In this document: positions 6,960 through 16,776 of the stretch, one piece after another | Position numbering within the stretch: position 1 is the first letter of the stretch | Layout: every line of letters starts with the position of its first letter | NCBI RefSeq assembly: GCF_013280595.1 | Contig: NZ_JAAATY010000016.1 | Location: 146,327-210,326, forward strand | Length of the DNA: 64,000 bases | Origin: Kibdelosporangium persicum | GTDB taxonomy: Bacteria; Actinomycetota; Actinomycetes; Mycobacteriales; Pseudonocardiaceae | Direction of reading: 5' to 3' | The notes under the pieces: model-generated | Seen by the model: only the letters and a program-made list of their open reading frames with translations | What the model was told of the DNA's origin: nothing | The model's database searches: none | Position numbers and translations under genes: made by a program

Positions 6960-8641
6960 CTGTCCACCCCGATTCGTGCGAGGCGCCGGACGAGCCCCGG
7001 CGCGAACCGTGCAAGCAGAAGTCCGAGTTTCGCCTCGGGCGTCACCGGCACCACGGCACGGTTGGCCCGCACGGCGGCGACGATCGCCGAAGCGACACGG
7101 GAAGGCGGGAAGTTCCGCCGCCGGTACATCCGGGAAACGCGGTCCCGCAACGAGTCCTGGGTGGACGAGGCCACGCCGACGAACGTCGCCGCCCGGGTGA
7201 TGGGTGTGTCCACGAAGCCCGGGCAGATCGCCGAGACACCGATGCCGGACGGCTCCAGGTCCGCCCGGAGCGATGCGGACAACGCCAGCACCGCGGCCTT
7301 GGTCGCGGAGTACGCGGGCAAGGCGCGCGAAGGCAGGTACGCGGCCGCGGAGGCCACGTTGACGATGTGCCCGCCTTCCCCGGCCTCGGCCATCAGCGAC
7401 CCGAACACCTGGCAGCCGTGCACGACTCCGAGCAGGTTCACGTCGATGATCCGTGACCAGTCCTTCGCGGTCGTCGCCAGAAACAGCCCGGCGATGGCGA
7501 TTCCGGCGTTGTTCACCACGATGTCGGGCACGCCGTGCTCCACGACTATCGCGTCGGCGAGCTGCCGCATCGCGCTCTCGTCCGTCACGTCCAGCTGGTA
7601 AGCGACGGCCGCGGGGCCGATCAGGTCCGCGGTCTGCTTGGCGGACGACAGATCGATGTCCGTGACGATCACATCCGCGCCCTCACGGGCGAACGCGAGC
7701 GCCGTCTCGCGCCCGATTCCGCTGCCCGCGCCGGTGATCAGAACGAGGCGGTGCGCGAACGACGAAGGCGCGAGAGCCCGTTGCAGACCGCGGGTCACCG
7801 GCTCGCCCTCGATGTGCGAGACGAACTCCTCGACCATCCGCGCGATCACCGCCGGACGCTTCGAAGCGATCCAGTGGCCACCGAACACCTTGCGGCGCCA
7901 GAGGTTCGGCGCCCACCGCGATACGTCCTCAAGCAGCGACGGAGTGACGTAACGGTCGTGGACCGGCACGATCATCTGGACCGGGACGTCGGTGCGCTGC
8001 TCGGAGGCGGCCTTCATCCGTGGGAAAATGTTGGCTCGGTACAGCTTCATCCCATCAATACCATCCGAAGTGGACGGTACGGAGGTCAGACCTTCGGCAC
8101 GGGCGATCATCTTGCCCACGCCGAGCCGCCACGCCAGCGCCGCGAGGAACGGCACGTGAAAAGCCAGGATGTACCAGGAATGCAGCTGCTGCCAGACGAC
8201 TTGGGCCAGGTTCCGGGGCGTCGGACGGGCCAGCCGTCGCCGCGTCCAGTAGGCGACGTGATCGAGGCAAGGCCCGGAAATCGTGGTGTACGAAGCGATC
8301 CGGGCGGTGCCGGACGTCACCGCGTACCAGGCTTGGATCGAGCCCCAGTCGTGCGCGACGACGTGCACGGGCCGCGTCGGGCTGACTTCGTCCATGACCG
8401 CGAACAGGTCCGAGACCAGGTGCGGGATCTGGTAGTCCGAGACGGCACGAGGCCGCGTGGAGGCTCCGGCACCACGAACGTCGTAGGTGACGACGTGGAA
8501 CTGCGAGGCGAGGCGCGCCGCGACACCGTCCCATGTCGTGTGGTCGTCGGGGTAGCCGTGGACCAGCAGGACAGTCGGATCGGCCGGGTCGCCCTGCTCG
8601 TAGACCGCAAGGGACACGTCACCCGATTCCACCGTTCGCAT
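6956..8641 (-). CDS. ephD: EphD-like fusion: epoxide-hydrolase-type alpha/beta hydrolase plus short-chain dehydrogenase
   Basis: 561 residues from the ATG at 8641, chosen for the GGGAG five bases upstream; a TTG at 8668 would be nine residues earlier. The N-terminal half is a hydrolase with HGYPDDHTTW and the Asp nucleophile in AHDWGS (about residue 98), with a His in FGGHW. The C-terminal half is an SDR with the cofactor loop TGAGSGIG, NNAG and the catalytic YSATK. This two-domain order and length match EphD (Rv2214c) of Mycobacterium tuberculosis, an epoxide hydrolase/dehydrogenase linked to mycolic acid modification. In this organism the substrate may differ. It is first in a two-gene operon with the next hydrolase. 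Confidence 0.85.
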   Translation of the reverse strand: MRTVESGDVSLAVYEQGDPADPTVLLVHGYPDDHTTWDGVAARLASQFHVVTYDVRGAGASTRPRAVSDYQIPHLVSDLFAVMDEVSPTRPVHVVAHDWGSIQAWYAVTSGTARIASYTTISGPCLDHVAYWTRRRLARPTPRNLAQVVWQQLHSWYILAFHVPFLAALAWRLGVGKMIARAEGLTSVPSTSDGIDGMKLYRANIFPRMKAASEQRTDVPVQMIVPVHDRYVTPSLLEDVSRWAPNLWRRKVFGGHWIASKRPAVIARMVEEFVSHIEGEPVTRGLQRALAPSSFAHRLVLITGAGSGIGRETALAFAREGADVIVTDIDLSSAKQTADLIGPAAVAYQLDVTDESAMRQLADAIVVEHGVPDIVVNNAGIAIAGLFLATTAKDWSRIIDVNLLGVVHGCQVFGSLMAEAGEGGHIVNVASAAAYLPSRALPAYSATKAAVLALSASLRADLEPSGIGVSAICPGFVDTPITRAATFVGVASSTQDSLRDRVSRMYRRRNFPPSRVASAIVAAVRANRAVVPVTPEAKLGLLLARFAPGLVRRLARIGVDR

Positions 8642-8791
8642 GGCCGCTCCCGCCGTCGTCTCTGACAACGAGGAACGTTACAACGGCCATTGACATCATC
8701 GCAATGACCAATCGGCGTTTTCGCAGGTCAAATGCGGTTACCGCAAGTAGGAAACACGCCACCGCAGCCGGAACTGGTGGATGCTGATGCC

Positions 8792-9478
8792 ATGGCAACT
8801 CCTGACGCAGTCCCTGTCGATTACGACAGCAACCCGGACCGCTACCGCAGCGGAGCACGGTTGTCGAAGGCGTACTCGCAGGCCGACCTCTATGCGCGGG
8901 TGGCATCGCGGCTGACCGGCGCGGACCTCGTGCTGGACGTCGGATGCGCCGAAGGCGTGCTGCGTGAGGCCATGCCGGACACGCGCTTGATCGGCCTCGA
9001 CATGGCGATGACGTTCCTGCGCACACACCCGGCGCCGCGAGTCCGGGCCAGCGCGACGGCAATCCCGTTCCAGGACAACACTTTTGACGGCGTCACCACC
9101 TTGAACATGCTGTACCACCTGGCAGATCCGACGCAGGCGCTGCGAGAAGCCAAGCGGGTCCTCAAACCCGGCGGGGTGCTGATCGCGTCGACGATCGCGC
9201 GCTCGGACTCGCCGGAGTTCGCCGCGTACCGGGAACGCCCACCGAGCACGTTCGACGCCGAGGAGGCGCCGGAGATCGTCCGTGGCGTGTTCGACGAGGT
9301 CGAAGTGGACGCCTGGGACGCGCCGCTGGTCACGCTGCCCACCAAGGCGTCCGTTCGGGACTACCTGCTGGCCAGGCGAGTCGACGAAGAAGCCGCGGAA
9401 CGCGCCGCGCGGGAGCTCGATGTGCCGCTCACCGTGACGAAGCGGGGCGCGTTGCTAGTCGCTCGCAAGCTTGTCTGA
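8792..9478 (+). CDS. Class I SAM-dependent methyltransferase
   Basis: 228 residues from the ATG at 8792. Motif I is VLDVGCAEGVLRE, the acidic loop LIGLDMAM binds the ribose, TAIPFQDNTFDGV and LNMLYHLADP are motifs II/III, and RVLKPGGVL is the post-motif helix typical of UbiE/Methyltransf_11 proteins. There is no membrane segment. It is divergent from the EphD-like gene and overlaps the convergent MerR-type gene by 24 bases at the 3' end. The substrate is unknown. Confidence 0.88.
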   Translation: MATPDAVPVDYDSNPDRYRSGARLSKAYSQADLYARVASRLTGADLVLDVGCAEGVLREAMPDTRLIGLDMAMTFLRTHPAPRVRASATAIPFQDNTFDGVTTLNMLYHLADPTQALREAKRVLKPGGVLIASTIARSDSPEFAAYRERPPSTFDAEEAPEIVRGVFDEVEVDAWDAPLVTLPTKASVRDYLLARRVDEEAAERAARELDVPLTVTKRGALLVARKLV

Positions 9479-10204
9479 CTTGAGCAGGGCTTCGAGCCGG
9501 TCACCGAGCATGTCGGGGATGACGCGCGCGGTCGACCTGGCCACGGCCGCCGTCAGCGCGGAGATCACGACCGGCGGCAGGCGACGCAAAACGTCGGCGT
9601 AGTACGGAACCTCGTCGCCGCTGGGCAGCCAGTCCTCACCCTTGGGGTCGAGCACGTACCGCCGGACCAGCCCGACCATCAGCCCGGCCACGTGATCGAC
9701 CTCCCGCTGCAGCACGCCGGCCAGCTCGATCACCTCGTCCAGCGGGACACCGAGTTTGACCAGCTCGTATCCGGCTTCCAAGAGCCGCGGACTGGGTGCG
9801 ACCAGTCCCGCACCCTGCCGTTGCAACAGCCCGAGCCGCAACGCCTGGCGGGTGTTGGCGATGGTCAGCTGGTTGCCGAACATCTTGCGCAGTTCGCGGA
9901 CCGTGATCGGGGTCGGCAGTTCGGACGACCACGGCACACCCATGGCCTCTTCCAGGCCGAGCACGTCGGCGAGGCTACGGCCGGACTCCCACGCCGCCAG
10001 CATCTCGGCGATCTGCGCGAACGCGTAGCCGCGGCCGAGCATGTTGGTCACCAGCCGCAGCCGCGACAGGTGCGCGTCGGTGTAGATCGCCGTCCTGCCT
10101 CGGCGGATGGGCGGCGGGAGCAGGCCCCGATCCTGGTAGACCCGGATGTTGCGCACCGTCGCGCCGCTCACCCTGGCCAGGTCGTCGATCCGATACTCCG
10201 CCAC
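9455..10204 (-). CDS. MerR-family transcriptional regulator
   Basis: 249 residues. The N-terminal winged helix reads YRIDDLARVSGATVRNIRVY, followed by DRGLLPPPIRRGRTAIYTDA and HLSRLRLVTNMLGRGYAF, a standard MerR DNA-binding domain (residues 1-75). The remaining 170 residues are helical without a cysteine-based metal site, so an organic ligand or no ligand is more likely than a metal. The 3' end overlaps the convergent methyltransferase gene by 24 bases. A 19-base gap separates its start from the divergent small membrane protein, so both promoters must overlap and it may control that gene. Confidence 0.85.
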   Translation of the reverse strand: MAEYRIDDLARVSGATVRNIRVYQDRGLLPPPIRRGRTAIYTDAHLSRLRLVTNMLGRGYAFAQIAEMLAAWESGRSLADVLGLEEAMGVPWSSELPTPITVRELRKMFGNQLTIANTRQALRLGLLQRQGAGLVAPSPRLLEAGYELVKLGVPLDEVIELAGVLQREVDHVAGLMVGLVRRYVLDPKGEDWLPSGDEVPYYADVLRRLPPVVISALTAAVARSTARVIPDMLGDRLEALLKSDKLASD

Positions 10205-10223
10205 GCTGGCATGCTAGGTGGTC

Positions 10224-10625
10224 ATGCGGATGGTGATCGCGATAGTGGCCACCGTGGCGGGCGCTGCCGCGGTCGTGTACAGCACGTTCCTGCCGTGGTA
10301 CCGCGACCGGCAGGGCAGGCAGATCCCGCTGAACGAACTGTGGAACGGGGTCACGCCGACCACGACCGACATGATCAACTCGCTGTTCGTGCCGATCGTG
10401 CTGGCCGTCGCGTTGTGCTTGGCCGGCCTGGTGATCGGCAGACGCTGGACGATGGCGCTCGGCGCGTTCCTCGCGGTCGTGGTGTTCGCCGTGTTCCTGG
10501 GCCAGCAGATGCAGGTCGAAGCGCTCGCGTCGCAGTTCAGGCAGGGCTTCTGGAACACCGCGGGCGGTTGCGTGCTGCTGCTGGTCGGCGCGATCACCCG
10601 GCCCGCGCGGCACAGGAGCGGCTGA
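10224..10625 (+). CDS. Small integral membrane protein of unknown function
   Basis: 133 residues with four predicted membrane helices: about 2-20, 50-68, 73-90 and 108-124. The loop after helix 1 (FLPWYRDRQGRQIPL) is typical of small actinobacterial membrane proteins of the Trp-rich or DUF-type kind; I recognise no defined family. The ATG at 10224 was chosen; a GTG at 10218 is possible. It is divergent from the MerR gene with almost no spacer and may be its target. Confidence 0.7.
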   Translation: MRMVIAIVATVAGAAAVVYSTFLPWYRDRQGRQIPLNELWNGVTPTTTDMINSLFVPIVLAVALCLAGLVIGRRWTMALGAFLAVVVFAVFLGQQMQVEALASQFRQGFWNTAGGCVLLLVGAITRPARHRSG

Positions 10626-10705
10626 TCGGCCCAACTTTGTGGACCCCCGTCGGCGTCTACGGAATGCTGGCGATTTTCCGACACGACGTCTGAGGGGCGA
10701 CCATA

Positions 10706-13700
10706 GTGCGCGGAACTGTCCATACGGCTGTCCTGGCCGTGCTCATCAGCGGACTCACCGGCTTACCGGCGGCCGCTGACCCTGCGAGAAACCCATCGGC
10801 GAGACCGGAGCCTGCCAGGACGGTCACGCTGATCACCGGCGACAAGGTGACCGTGACCCAGCGCGGCGACACCTGGGACGCACATGTGGAACCGGCGAAG
10901 CGGATCGGTGCGCCGCGTGGCTTCGTCAAGTCCGTGACGGCGGACGGGGTGACCGTCATCCCGTCGGACGCGGTGCCCTTGGTCGCGTCCGGCCGGCTCG
11001 ACAAGGCCCTGTTCGACGTGACGGGCCTGATCAAACTCGGTTACGACGACGCTCACACGTCCGAAATCCCTCTGCTGGTGGAGTCGGGACCGAGTGTGAG
11101 CGCACTGGGCAAGGTCACCCGTGATCTGCCCGCGGTGAAGATGGCGGCGGTCTCGACGCCGAAGCAGCGGGCTACCGACCTGTTCGAGACGGCCAAGGCG
11201 CACAGGATCTGGCTCAACGGCAAGGCATACCCGTCGCTGGACCAGAGCGTGCCGCAGGTCGGCGCACCAGCCGCGTGGCAGGCCGGGCACACCGGCGCGG
11301 GCGCGACAATCGCCGTGCTGGACACCGGATACGACCCCGGCCACCCGGATCTCGCCGGGATCGTCAAGGGCGAAAAGGACTTCACCGGCGAAGGCATCCA
11401 AGACCAGGTCGGACACGGCACGCACGTCGCCTCAACCGCAGCAGGCCGAGGCGGCAGATACACCGGTGTCGCCAAGGACGCGAACCTGCTGGTAGGCAAG
11501 GTCTGCGCCAACTACGGATGCCCGTTCGACGCCATCCTCGAAGGCATGCAGTGGGCGGCCGACAACGGCGCCAAGGTCGTCAACATGAGCCTCGGCGGCG
11601 GACCCGGCGACGGCACCGACCCGATCGAAACCGCCGTCAACCGCATCTCCGCGGAGAAAGGCACGCTGTTCGTCATCGCCGCGGGCAACTACGGGCCGTC
11701 CCAGAAAGTCTCCTCACCCGCCGCCGCGGACGCCGCACTGGCCGTGGCCAGCGTCAACAAGCAAGACCAGGCAAGCCAATTCTCCTCCCCCGGCCCACGC
11801 GCCAACGACTTCGCAGTCAAGCCCGACATCGCCGCACCCGGCGAAGCCATCGTCGCCGCACGAGCCAAAGGCACGTTGGACGACGAGGCCGTGGACGAGC
11901 ACTATGCCCGGTTGACCGGCACATCCATGGCCACACCACACGTCGCGGGCGCGGCCGCCATCCTCGCCGCACAACACCCGGACTGGAACGGCCAGCAGAT
12001 CAAGGCCGCGCTGATGGGTGCCGCGAGTCCGGTCTCGGCGACGATCTACCAGCAAGGCGCGGGCAGGCTGGACGTCGGTCGCGCGGTCAGCCAGACCGTC
12101 GTCGCGAGCACGGGCAGCCTGAGCATGGGTTTCATCCAGTGGCCGCACCGCACGGACAAGATCACCAAGCCGGTGACGTACAAGAACTCCGGCGGCACAC
12201 CGGTTTCGCTCACGCTCGAACTCCAGGACGCCGGTGTGTTCAGCACGGACGTCAAGGAGATCACCGTTCCGGCGCAAGGCGAGGCCACGGTGAACGTGAC
12301 GTTCGACCCGGCGGCCGGACCGGTCGCCGAGTACAGCGGCCGTCTGGTCGCCAGGGGCGGCGGCACAGTCGTGCAGACCGCGATCGGCGCGACCAAGGAG
12401 CCGGAAAGCTACACGCTCACCCCGAAACTGACCGACCGGAACGGCGTCGAGCTCGGACCGGACGGCGCGGGCGCGGTGATCTGGAAGCGGATCGACGCCG
12501 ACTTCTACGACATCGCGCCGAGCAACCGGCCAGTGCGCCTGCCCGCGGGGAAGTACGCGGTGTTCGGGCTGGTGCAGACGCTGACCGCGGGCCAGGTCCA
12601 GCCTTCGGTGACGATGGTCGGCGAGCCCGAGGTCGATCTGCGCCAGGACACGACCGTGGCGTTCGACGCCCGGCAAGGTGTCCGGGTCGACGTGCGGGTC
12701 GAGGAGCCAGAGGCTCGCCGGGCCGCCGGTGTCACCGCGATCGTGGTCCACGGCTTCGACGGGCGAGGGGTCGGCTTCTCCAGCGACGTGACCGACGAAA
12801 CCTATGCCGTGCCGACAAAGGGCAGTTTCCAGCACTTCGACTACTACAACCGCCAGCAGCTGGGACGGCCGTCGGTCAGGCTCGCGGCCGGCAAGCCGGA
12901 ATCCTTCGACATCCCGGTGGAGTGGGCACCGTCGTCGCCGATGACCAACGGTCACAAGGAATTCGCCGCTGTCGACGTCGGGCACGCCACGCCGGAGGAG
13001 ATCGCGACACGTGATCTGAAAGGCAAACTCGCCGTGTTCACGCTCGGCAGGACCGACGCCAGGGAGTACGACGCCCGTGTCAAGGCAGTCGCCGACGCCG
13101 GCGCGGCGGCGGCGCTGTTCTACTTCTCCGAAACCATGTCGATCGCTGTGCGGGAGAAGGCTCCAGTACCCGTGGTGTACACGATGGACCCGGCGGGTCA
13201 GCGGCTGGCCAAGCTCGGCAACGCCACCGTCACCCTGACCGGGCTGCCCGCGAGTCCGTACCGCTACGAACTCGCATTCCCGCACCACGGCGGCATTCCC
13301 GGCAATCTCACCTATCAGCCGCGAAGCAAGGACCTGGCCACGGTCAAGGCGAAGTACCACGCACAGACCGACGGCGTCGCCTACATCGACTACCGGACAC
13401 GGTCGGGCAACCTTCAGATGGGCAGTGGCCTGTGGTCGACGGTCGTCCCGTTGCCGCTTGAACGGACCGAGTACTACTCGCCGGTGACGTGGCAGAATTC
13501 GTTCCGCACCGCGCCGAACCGCGACAGCGGGCCGGAACAGGGGTACATCAACGATGAACGGACCTACCGCGCGGGTGAGCAGACCACGTCCGAGTGGGGC
13601 AAGGCCGTGATCGGGCCTGGCCTCGCGGTGTCCAACGAGCCGTACACCGGCCAGCCGCACCTGGCCTTCCGCGAAGCGGACACGATCACCGCGACGCTGC

Positions 13701-14287
13701 CATTGTTCTCCGACGCCGCAAGGCATTCCGGGTTCCCCCGGCCCGAGGAGTACAGCTTCGCCGACAAGGGCGACACCGTGTTGTACGCCGACGGCAAGGA
13801 GATCGGCCGCAGCGATGTTCCCGGCGACGGGACGTTCACCGTGCCCGCCGCCGCGGCGAACTACCGGCTCACCTCGGAGGTGACCAGGACGAGCCCGATC
13901 TGGCCGTTGTCCACAAAGGTCAGTGCGGAGTGGACGTTCCGCTCGGGCCACACCGACAAGGCAACACCGTTGCCGTTGCTGACAGTCGGTTTCGATCCGA
14001 AGCTCGACCTGCGCAACAACGCCAGGGCGAACTCCGTGCTCGCGATTCCCGTGCGGGTCGACCGTCAGCCGGGGTCCGCGGGCGGCGGCGCGTCCTTGCG
14101 TACCGTCGAAGTGTCCACCGACGACGGCACACTCTGGCGGCGGGCACCGCTCGTGCGCGTGCACGACCAGTGGTGGGCCATCGTGTGGAATCCGTCGTCC
14201 GGTTTCGTTTCGCTTCGTGCGCAAGCGTCCTATCCGGACGGCAACACCGTTTCGCAGACGGTGATTCGTGCTTATCGGGTGAAGTGA
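10706..14287 (+). CDS. Large secreted S8 (subtilisin-like) serine protease with PA insert
   Basis: 1193 residues from a GTG start. A signal peptide ends near AAADPA (about 24), followed by a pro-region to about 185. The catalytic triad is visible: Asp206 in AVLDTGYD, His237 in GHGTHVAS and Ser407 in GTSMATPHVAG, with the oxyanion Asn in AAGNYG (328). Fn3-like beta domains follow, and a protease-associated (PA) domain lies near residues 750-850. The length is typical of streptomycete large extracellular subtilases. Codon 20, within the signal peptide, is the rare leucine codon TTA (10763-10765), which could place export under UUA-tRNA control. Monocistronic; a strong terminator follows. Confidence 0.93.
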   Translation: MRGTVHTAVLAVLISGLTGLPAAADPARNPSARPEPARTVTLITGDKVTVTQRGDTWDAHVEPAKRIGAPRGFVKSVTADGVTVIPSDAVPLVASGRLDKALFDVTGLIKLGYDDAHTSEIPLLVESGPSVSALGKVTRDLPAVKMAAVSTPKQRATDLFETAKAHRIWLNGKAYPSLDQSVPQVGAPAAWQAGHTGAGATIAVLDTGYDPGHPDLAGIVKGEKDFTGEGIQDQVGHGTHVASTAAGRGGRYTGVAKDANLLVGKVCANYGCPFDAILEGMQWAADNGAKVVNMSLGGGPGDGTDPIETAVNRISAEKGTLFVIAAGNYGPSQKVSSPAAADAALAVASVNKQDQASQFSSPGPRANDFAVKPDIAAPGEAIVAARAKGTLDDEAVDEHYARLTGTSMATPHVAGAAAILAAQHPDWNGQQIKAALMGAASPVSATIYQQGAGRLDVGRAVSQTVVASTGSLSMGFIQWPHRTDKITKPVTYKNSGGTPVSLTLELQDAGVFSTDVKEITVPAQGEATVNVTFDPAAGPVAEYSGRLVARGGGTVVQTAIGATKEPESYTLTPKLTDRNGVELGPDGAGAVIWKRIDADFYDIAPSNRPVRLPAGKYAVFGLVQTLTAGQVQPSVTMVGEPEVDLRQDTTVAFDARQGVRVDVRVEEPEARRAAGVTAIVVHGFDGRGVGFSSDVTDETYAVPTKGSFQHFDYYNRQQLGRPSVRLAAGKPESFDIPVEWAPSSPMTNGHKEFAAVDVGHATPEEIATRDLKGKLAVFTLGRTDAREYDARVKAVADAGAAAALFYFSETMSIAVREKAPVPVVYTMDPAGQRLAKLGNATVTLTGLPASPYRYELAFPHHGGIPGNLTYQPRSKDLATVKAKYHAQTDGVAYIDYRTRSGNLQMGSGLWSTVVPLPLERTEYYSPVTWQNSFRTAPNRDSGPEQGYINDERTYRAGEQTTSEWGKAVIGPGLAVSNEPYTGQPHLAFREADTITATLPLFSDAARHSGFPRPEEYSFADKGDTVLYADGKEIGRSDVPGDGTFTVPAAAANYRLTSEVTRTSPIWPLSTKVSAEWTFRSGHTDKATPLPLLTVGFDPKLDLRNNARANSVLAIPVRVDRQPGSAGGGASLRTVEVSTDDGTLWRRAPLVRVHDQWWAIVWNPSSGFVSLRAQASYPDGNTVSQTVIRAYRVK

Positions 14288-14295
14288 ACCATCCG

Positions 14296-14334
14296 GGTAG
14301 GACCAGCCCAATCCCCCTAGGGGCTGGTCCTACC
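14296..14334 (+). terminator. Perfect 14-bp hairpin terminator after the large subtilase gene
   Basis: GGTAGGACCAGCCC at 14296-14309 pairs with GGGCTGGTCCTACC at 14321-14334 across an 11-base loop. It starts nine bases after the protease stop codon and lies 46 bases before the next start. Confidence 0.85.
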
Positions 14335-14379
14335 TCGGGGTGACGCGGACCGGCCGGAGGTGCGCCTACTGTCGGACCC

Positions 14380-16722
14380 ATGTCGATTGACAACACCGCA
14401 CTCGGCACCATCGACGGCGGGCTGACCACCGCCGAGGTCGCCGAGCGGGTAGCCGCGGGCAAGACCAACGATGTGCCCGCGCGGGCCAGCCGTACGGTCG
14501 GCCAGATCGTCCGGGCGAACGTGCTGACCCGGATCAACGCGATCTACGGCGTGCTGTTCGCGATCATCATGTCCACCGGGTACTTCCTGGACGGCATGTT
14601 CGGCCTGTTGATCATCTTCAACAGCGGCATCGGCATGATCCAGGAGCTGCGGGCGAAACGGACGCTGGAGAGACTGGCCATCGTCGGGCAGGCCCGGCCG
14701 ACCGTGCGGCGGGACGGCGTGTCCGTCGACGTGGCGCCGAACGAGATCGTGCTCGACGACGTGATCGAGCTCGGCCCCGGCGACAAGATCGTCGTCGACG
14801 GCGTCGTGCTGGCCGCGGACGCGCTGGAGATCGACGAGTCGCTGCTCACCGGCGAGTCCGACCCGGTCGTCAAACAGCCCGGCGACCAGGTGTTGTCCGG
14901 CAGCTTCGTGGTCGCGGGCAGTGGCGCCTACCGGGCGACCAAGGTCGGCAGGGACGCGTACGCGGCCAGGCTGGCCGAGGAGGCCAGCAAGTTCACCCTG
15001 GTCAAGTCCGAACTGCGGTCCGGCATCGACAAGATCCTCAAGTTCATCACGTTCCTGCTGATCCCCGCGGGTGCGTTGACCATCTACAACCAGCTGTTCA
15101 ACGTCAACGAGTCGCTCGCCGACGCCCTGCGCGGGATGGTCGCCGCGCTCGTGCCGATGGTGCCCGAAGGGCTCGTCCTGATGACGAGCATCGCGTTCGC
15201 GGTCGGCGTGATCCGGCTCGGCCAGCGCCAGTGCCTCGTGCAGGAACTGCCCGCGATCGAAGGCCTGGCGCGTGTCGATGTCGTGTGCGCCGACAAGACC
15301 GGCACCCTGACTGAGAACGGCATGCGGCTGTCCGAAGTCCGCAACGCCAACGGCGACAGTTCGGTGTCCCAGGCGCTGGCCGCGCTCGCCCGCACCGAGG
15401 CCCGCCCGAACGCCAGCCTGTTGGCCATCGCCGAGGCGTACCCGGACGATCCCGGCTGGCACGCGACCGCTGTCGCGCCGTTCTCGTCCGCTCGCAAGTG
15501 GAGCGGCGCCACGTTCACCGACCACGGCCACTGGGTGCTCGGCGCTCCCGACGTGCTGCTCCCTGCCGGTGACGCCGCACGCGCCGAAGCCGAGCAGGTC
15601 GGATCACAGGGCCTGCGCGTGCTCCTGCTCGGCCGGACCGACGTGCCCGTCGACGCCGTCGACGCGCCCGGGACCGTGACACCCGCAGCGCTCGTCGTGC
15701 TGGAGCAGAAGGTCCGGCCGGACGCCAAGGACACCCTGGACTACTTCGCGTCCCAGAACGTGACCGTGAAGGTCATCTCCGGCGACAACGCCCTGTCGGT
15801 CGGCGCTGTGGCCGCGTCGCTCGACCTGCCCAACTCGTCCGACCCCGTCGACGCCCGCACCCTGCCCGACGAGAAGGACGAGCTCGCTACGGTCCTCGAG
15901 GAACGTGCCGTCTTCGGCCGCGTCAGCCCTGCCCAGAAACGGTCGATGGTCGGCGCCCTGCAGTCCCGTAAGCACACGGTCGCGATGACCGGCGACGGCG
16001 TGAACGACGTGCTGGCGCTGAAAGACGCCGACATCGGCGTCGCCATGGGCTCCGGCAGCCCGGCGACCCGGGCCGTCGCCCAGATCGTCCTGCTGGACAA
16101 CAAGTTCGCCACCCTGCCGCACGTCGTCGGCGAAGGCAGGCGCGTGATCGGCAACATCGAACGTGTCTCGAACCTGTTCCTGACCAAGACGGTCTACTCG
16201 GTGATCCTCGCCCTGATGGTCGGGATCGCGCAGGTCAACTACCCGTTCCTGCCCCGGCACGTGACCGTGATCGCGTGGTTCACCATCGGCATCCCCGCGT
16301 TCGTGCTCTCCTTGGCCCCCAACAACGAACGCGCCCGCAGCGGCTTCGTCGCGAGAGTGATGCGGATGGCGATCCCGGCAGGGGCCATCATCGCCACCGC
16401 GACCTTCGTGTCGTACATGCTCGTGCACACCAAGGCCACCAGCGAGCAAGCAGGCACTACGGCCCTGATCACCTTGATGATCGTCGCGCTCTGGGTGCTC
16501 GCGATCGTGGCGCGTCCCTACAAGTGGTGGAAGATCGCCCTGATCACCCTCATGTCAGGGGCGTCGTTCCTGCTGTTCGTCCTGCCCTTCACGCAACGCT
16601 TCTTCGCCCTCGACCCCAGTAACACCAGCTACACGACCCTCGCCATCGGCATCGCCGCGCTCGGCGTGGTCCTCGTGGAACTCGTCTGGTGGATCCAGCG
16701 AAAGCTCATGCCCCCCTCGTGA
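14380..16722 (+). CDS. ctpE: CtpE-like P-type cation (calcium) ATPase
   Basis: 780 residues. It has the P-type ATPase actuator TGES motif ([11 protein letters not shown]), PEGL in helix 4 (MVPEGLVLM), the phosphorylation site DKTGTLTEN with Asp at about 305, and the hinge [18 protein letters not shown]. About ten membrane helices flank these. The length, the absence of N-terminal heavy-metal domains and the PEGL (not CPC) motif match mycobacterial CtpE, which takes up calcium across the cell membrane. The last codons overlap a 48-bp palindromic repeat and the TGA stop is supplied by that repeat. It is preceded by a terminator, so it has its own promoter. Confidence 0.85.
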   Translation: MSIDNTALGTIDGGLTTAEVAERVAAGKTNDVPARASRTVGQIVRANVLTRINAIYGVLFAIIMSTGYFLDGMFGLLIIFNSGIGMIQELRAKRTLERLAIVGQARPTVRRDGVSVDVAPNEIVLDDVIELGPGDKIVVDGVVLAADALEIDESLLTGESDPVVKQPGDQVLSGSFVVAGSGAYRATKVGRDAYAARLAEEASKFTLVKSELRSGIDKILKFITFLLIPAGALTIYNQLFNVNESLADALRGMVAALVPMVPEGLVLMTSIAFAVGVIRLGQRQCLVQELPAIEGLARVDVVCADKTGTLTENGMRLSEVRNANGDSSVSQALAALARTEARPNASLLAIAEAYPDDPGWHATAVAPFSSARKWSGATFTDHGHWVLGAPDVLLPAGDAARAEAEQVGSQGLRVLLLGRTDVPVDAVDAPGTVTPAALVVLEQKVRPDAKDTLDYFASQNVTVKVISGDNALSVGAVAASLDLPNSSDPVDARTLPDEKDELATVLEERAVFGRVSPAQKRSMVGALQSRKHTVAMTGDGVNDVLALKDADIGVAMGSGSPATRAVAQIVLLDNKFATLPHVVGEGRRVIGNIERVSNLFLTKTVYSVILALMVGIAQVNYPFLPRHVTVIAWFTIGIPAFVLSLAPNNERARSGFVARVMRMAIPAGAIIATATFVSYMLVHTKATSEQAGTTALITLMIVALWVLAIVARPYKWWKIALITLMSGASFLLFVLPFTQRFFALDPSNTSYTTLAIGIAALGVVLVELVWWIQRKLMPPS

Positions 16723-16762
16723 GTGCTTATCGGGGTTAGAACACGGATAAACACTCACGAGG
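16715..16762. repeat. 48-bp palindromic element, copy 1 (overlaps ctpE stop codon)
   Basis: Arms CCTCGTGAGTGCTTATC and GATAAACACTCACGAGG surround the asymmetric centre GGGGTTAGAACACG. The Ser-stop codons TCGTGA of ctpE are part of the left arm. It sits between two convergent genes and would fold into a long hairpin in either transcript, so it may serve as a bidirectional terminator. Confidence 0.9.
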
Positions 16763-16776
16763 TGTGCAGGCAGGGG

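Noticed and set aside
11714..14311. An 865-codon minus-strand frame opposite the large subtilase
   Set aside because: Antisense shadow with biased composition; the sense strand carries a clear signal peptide and catalytic triad.
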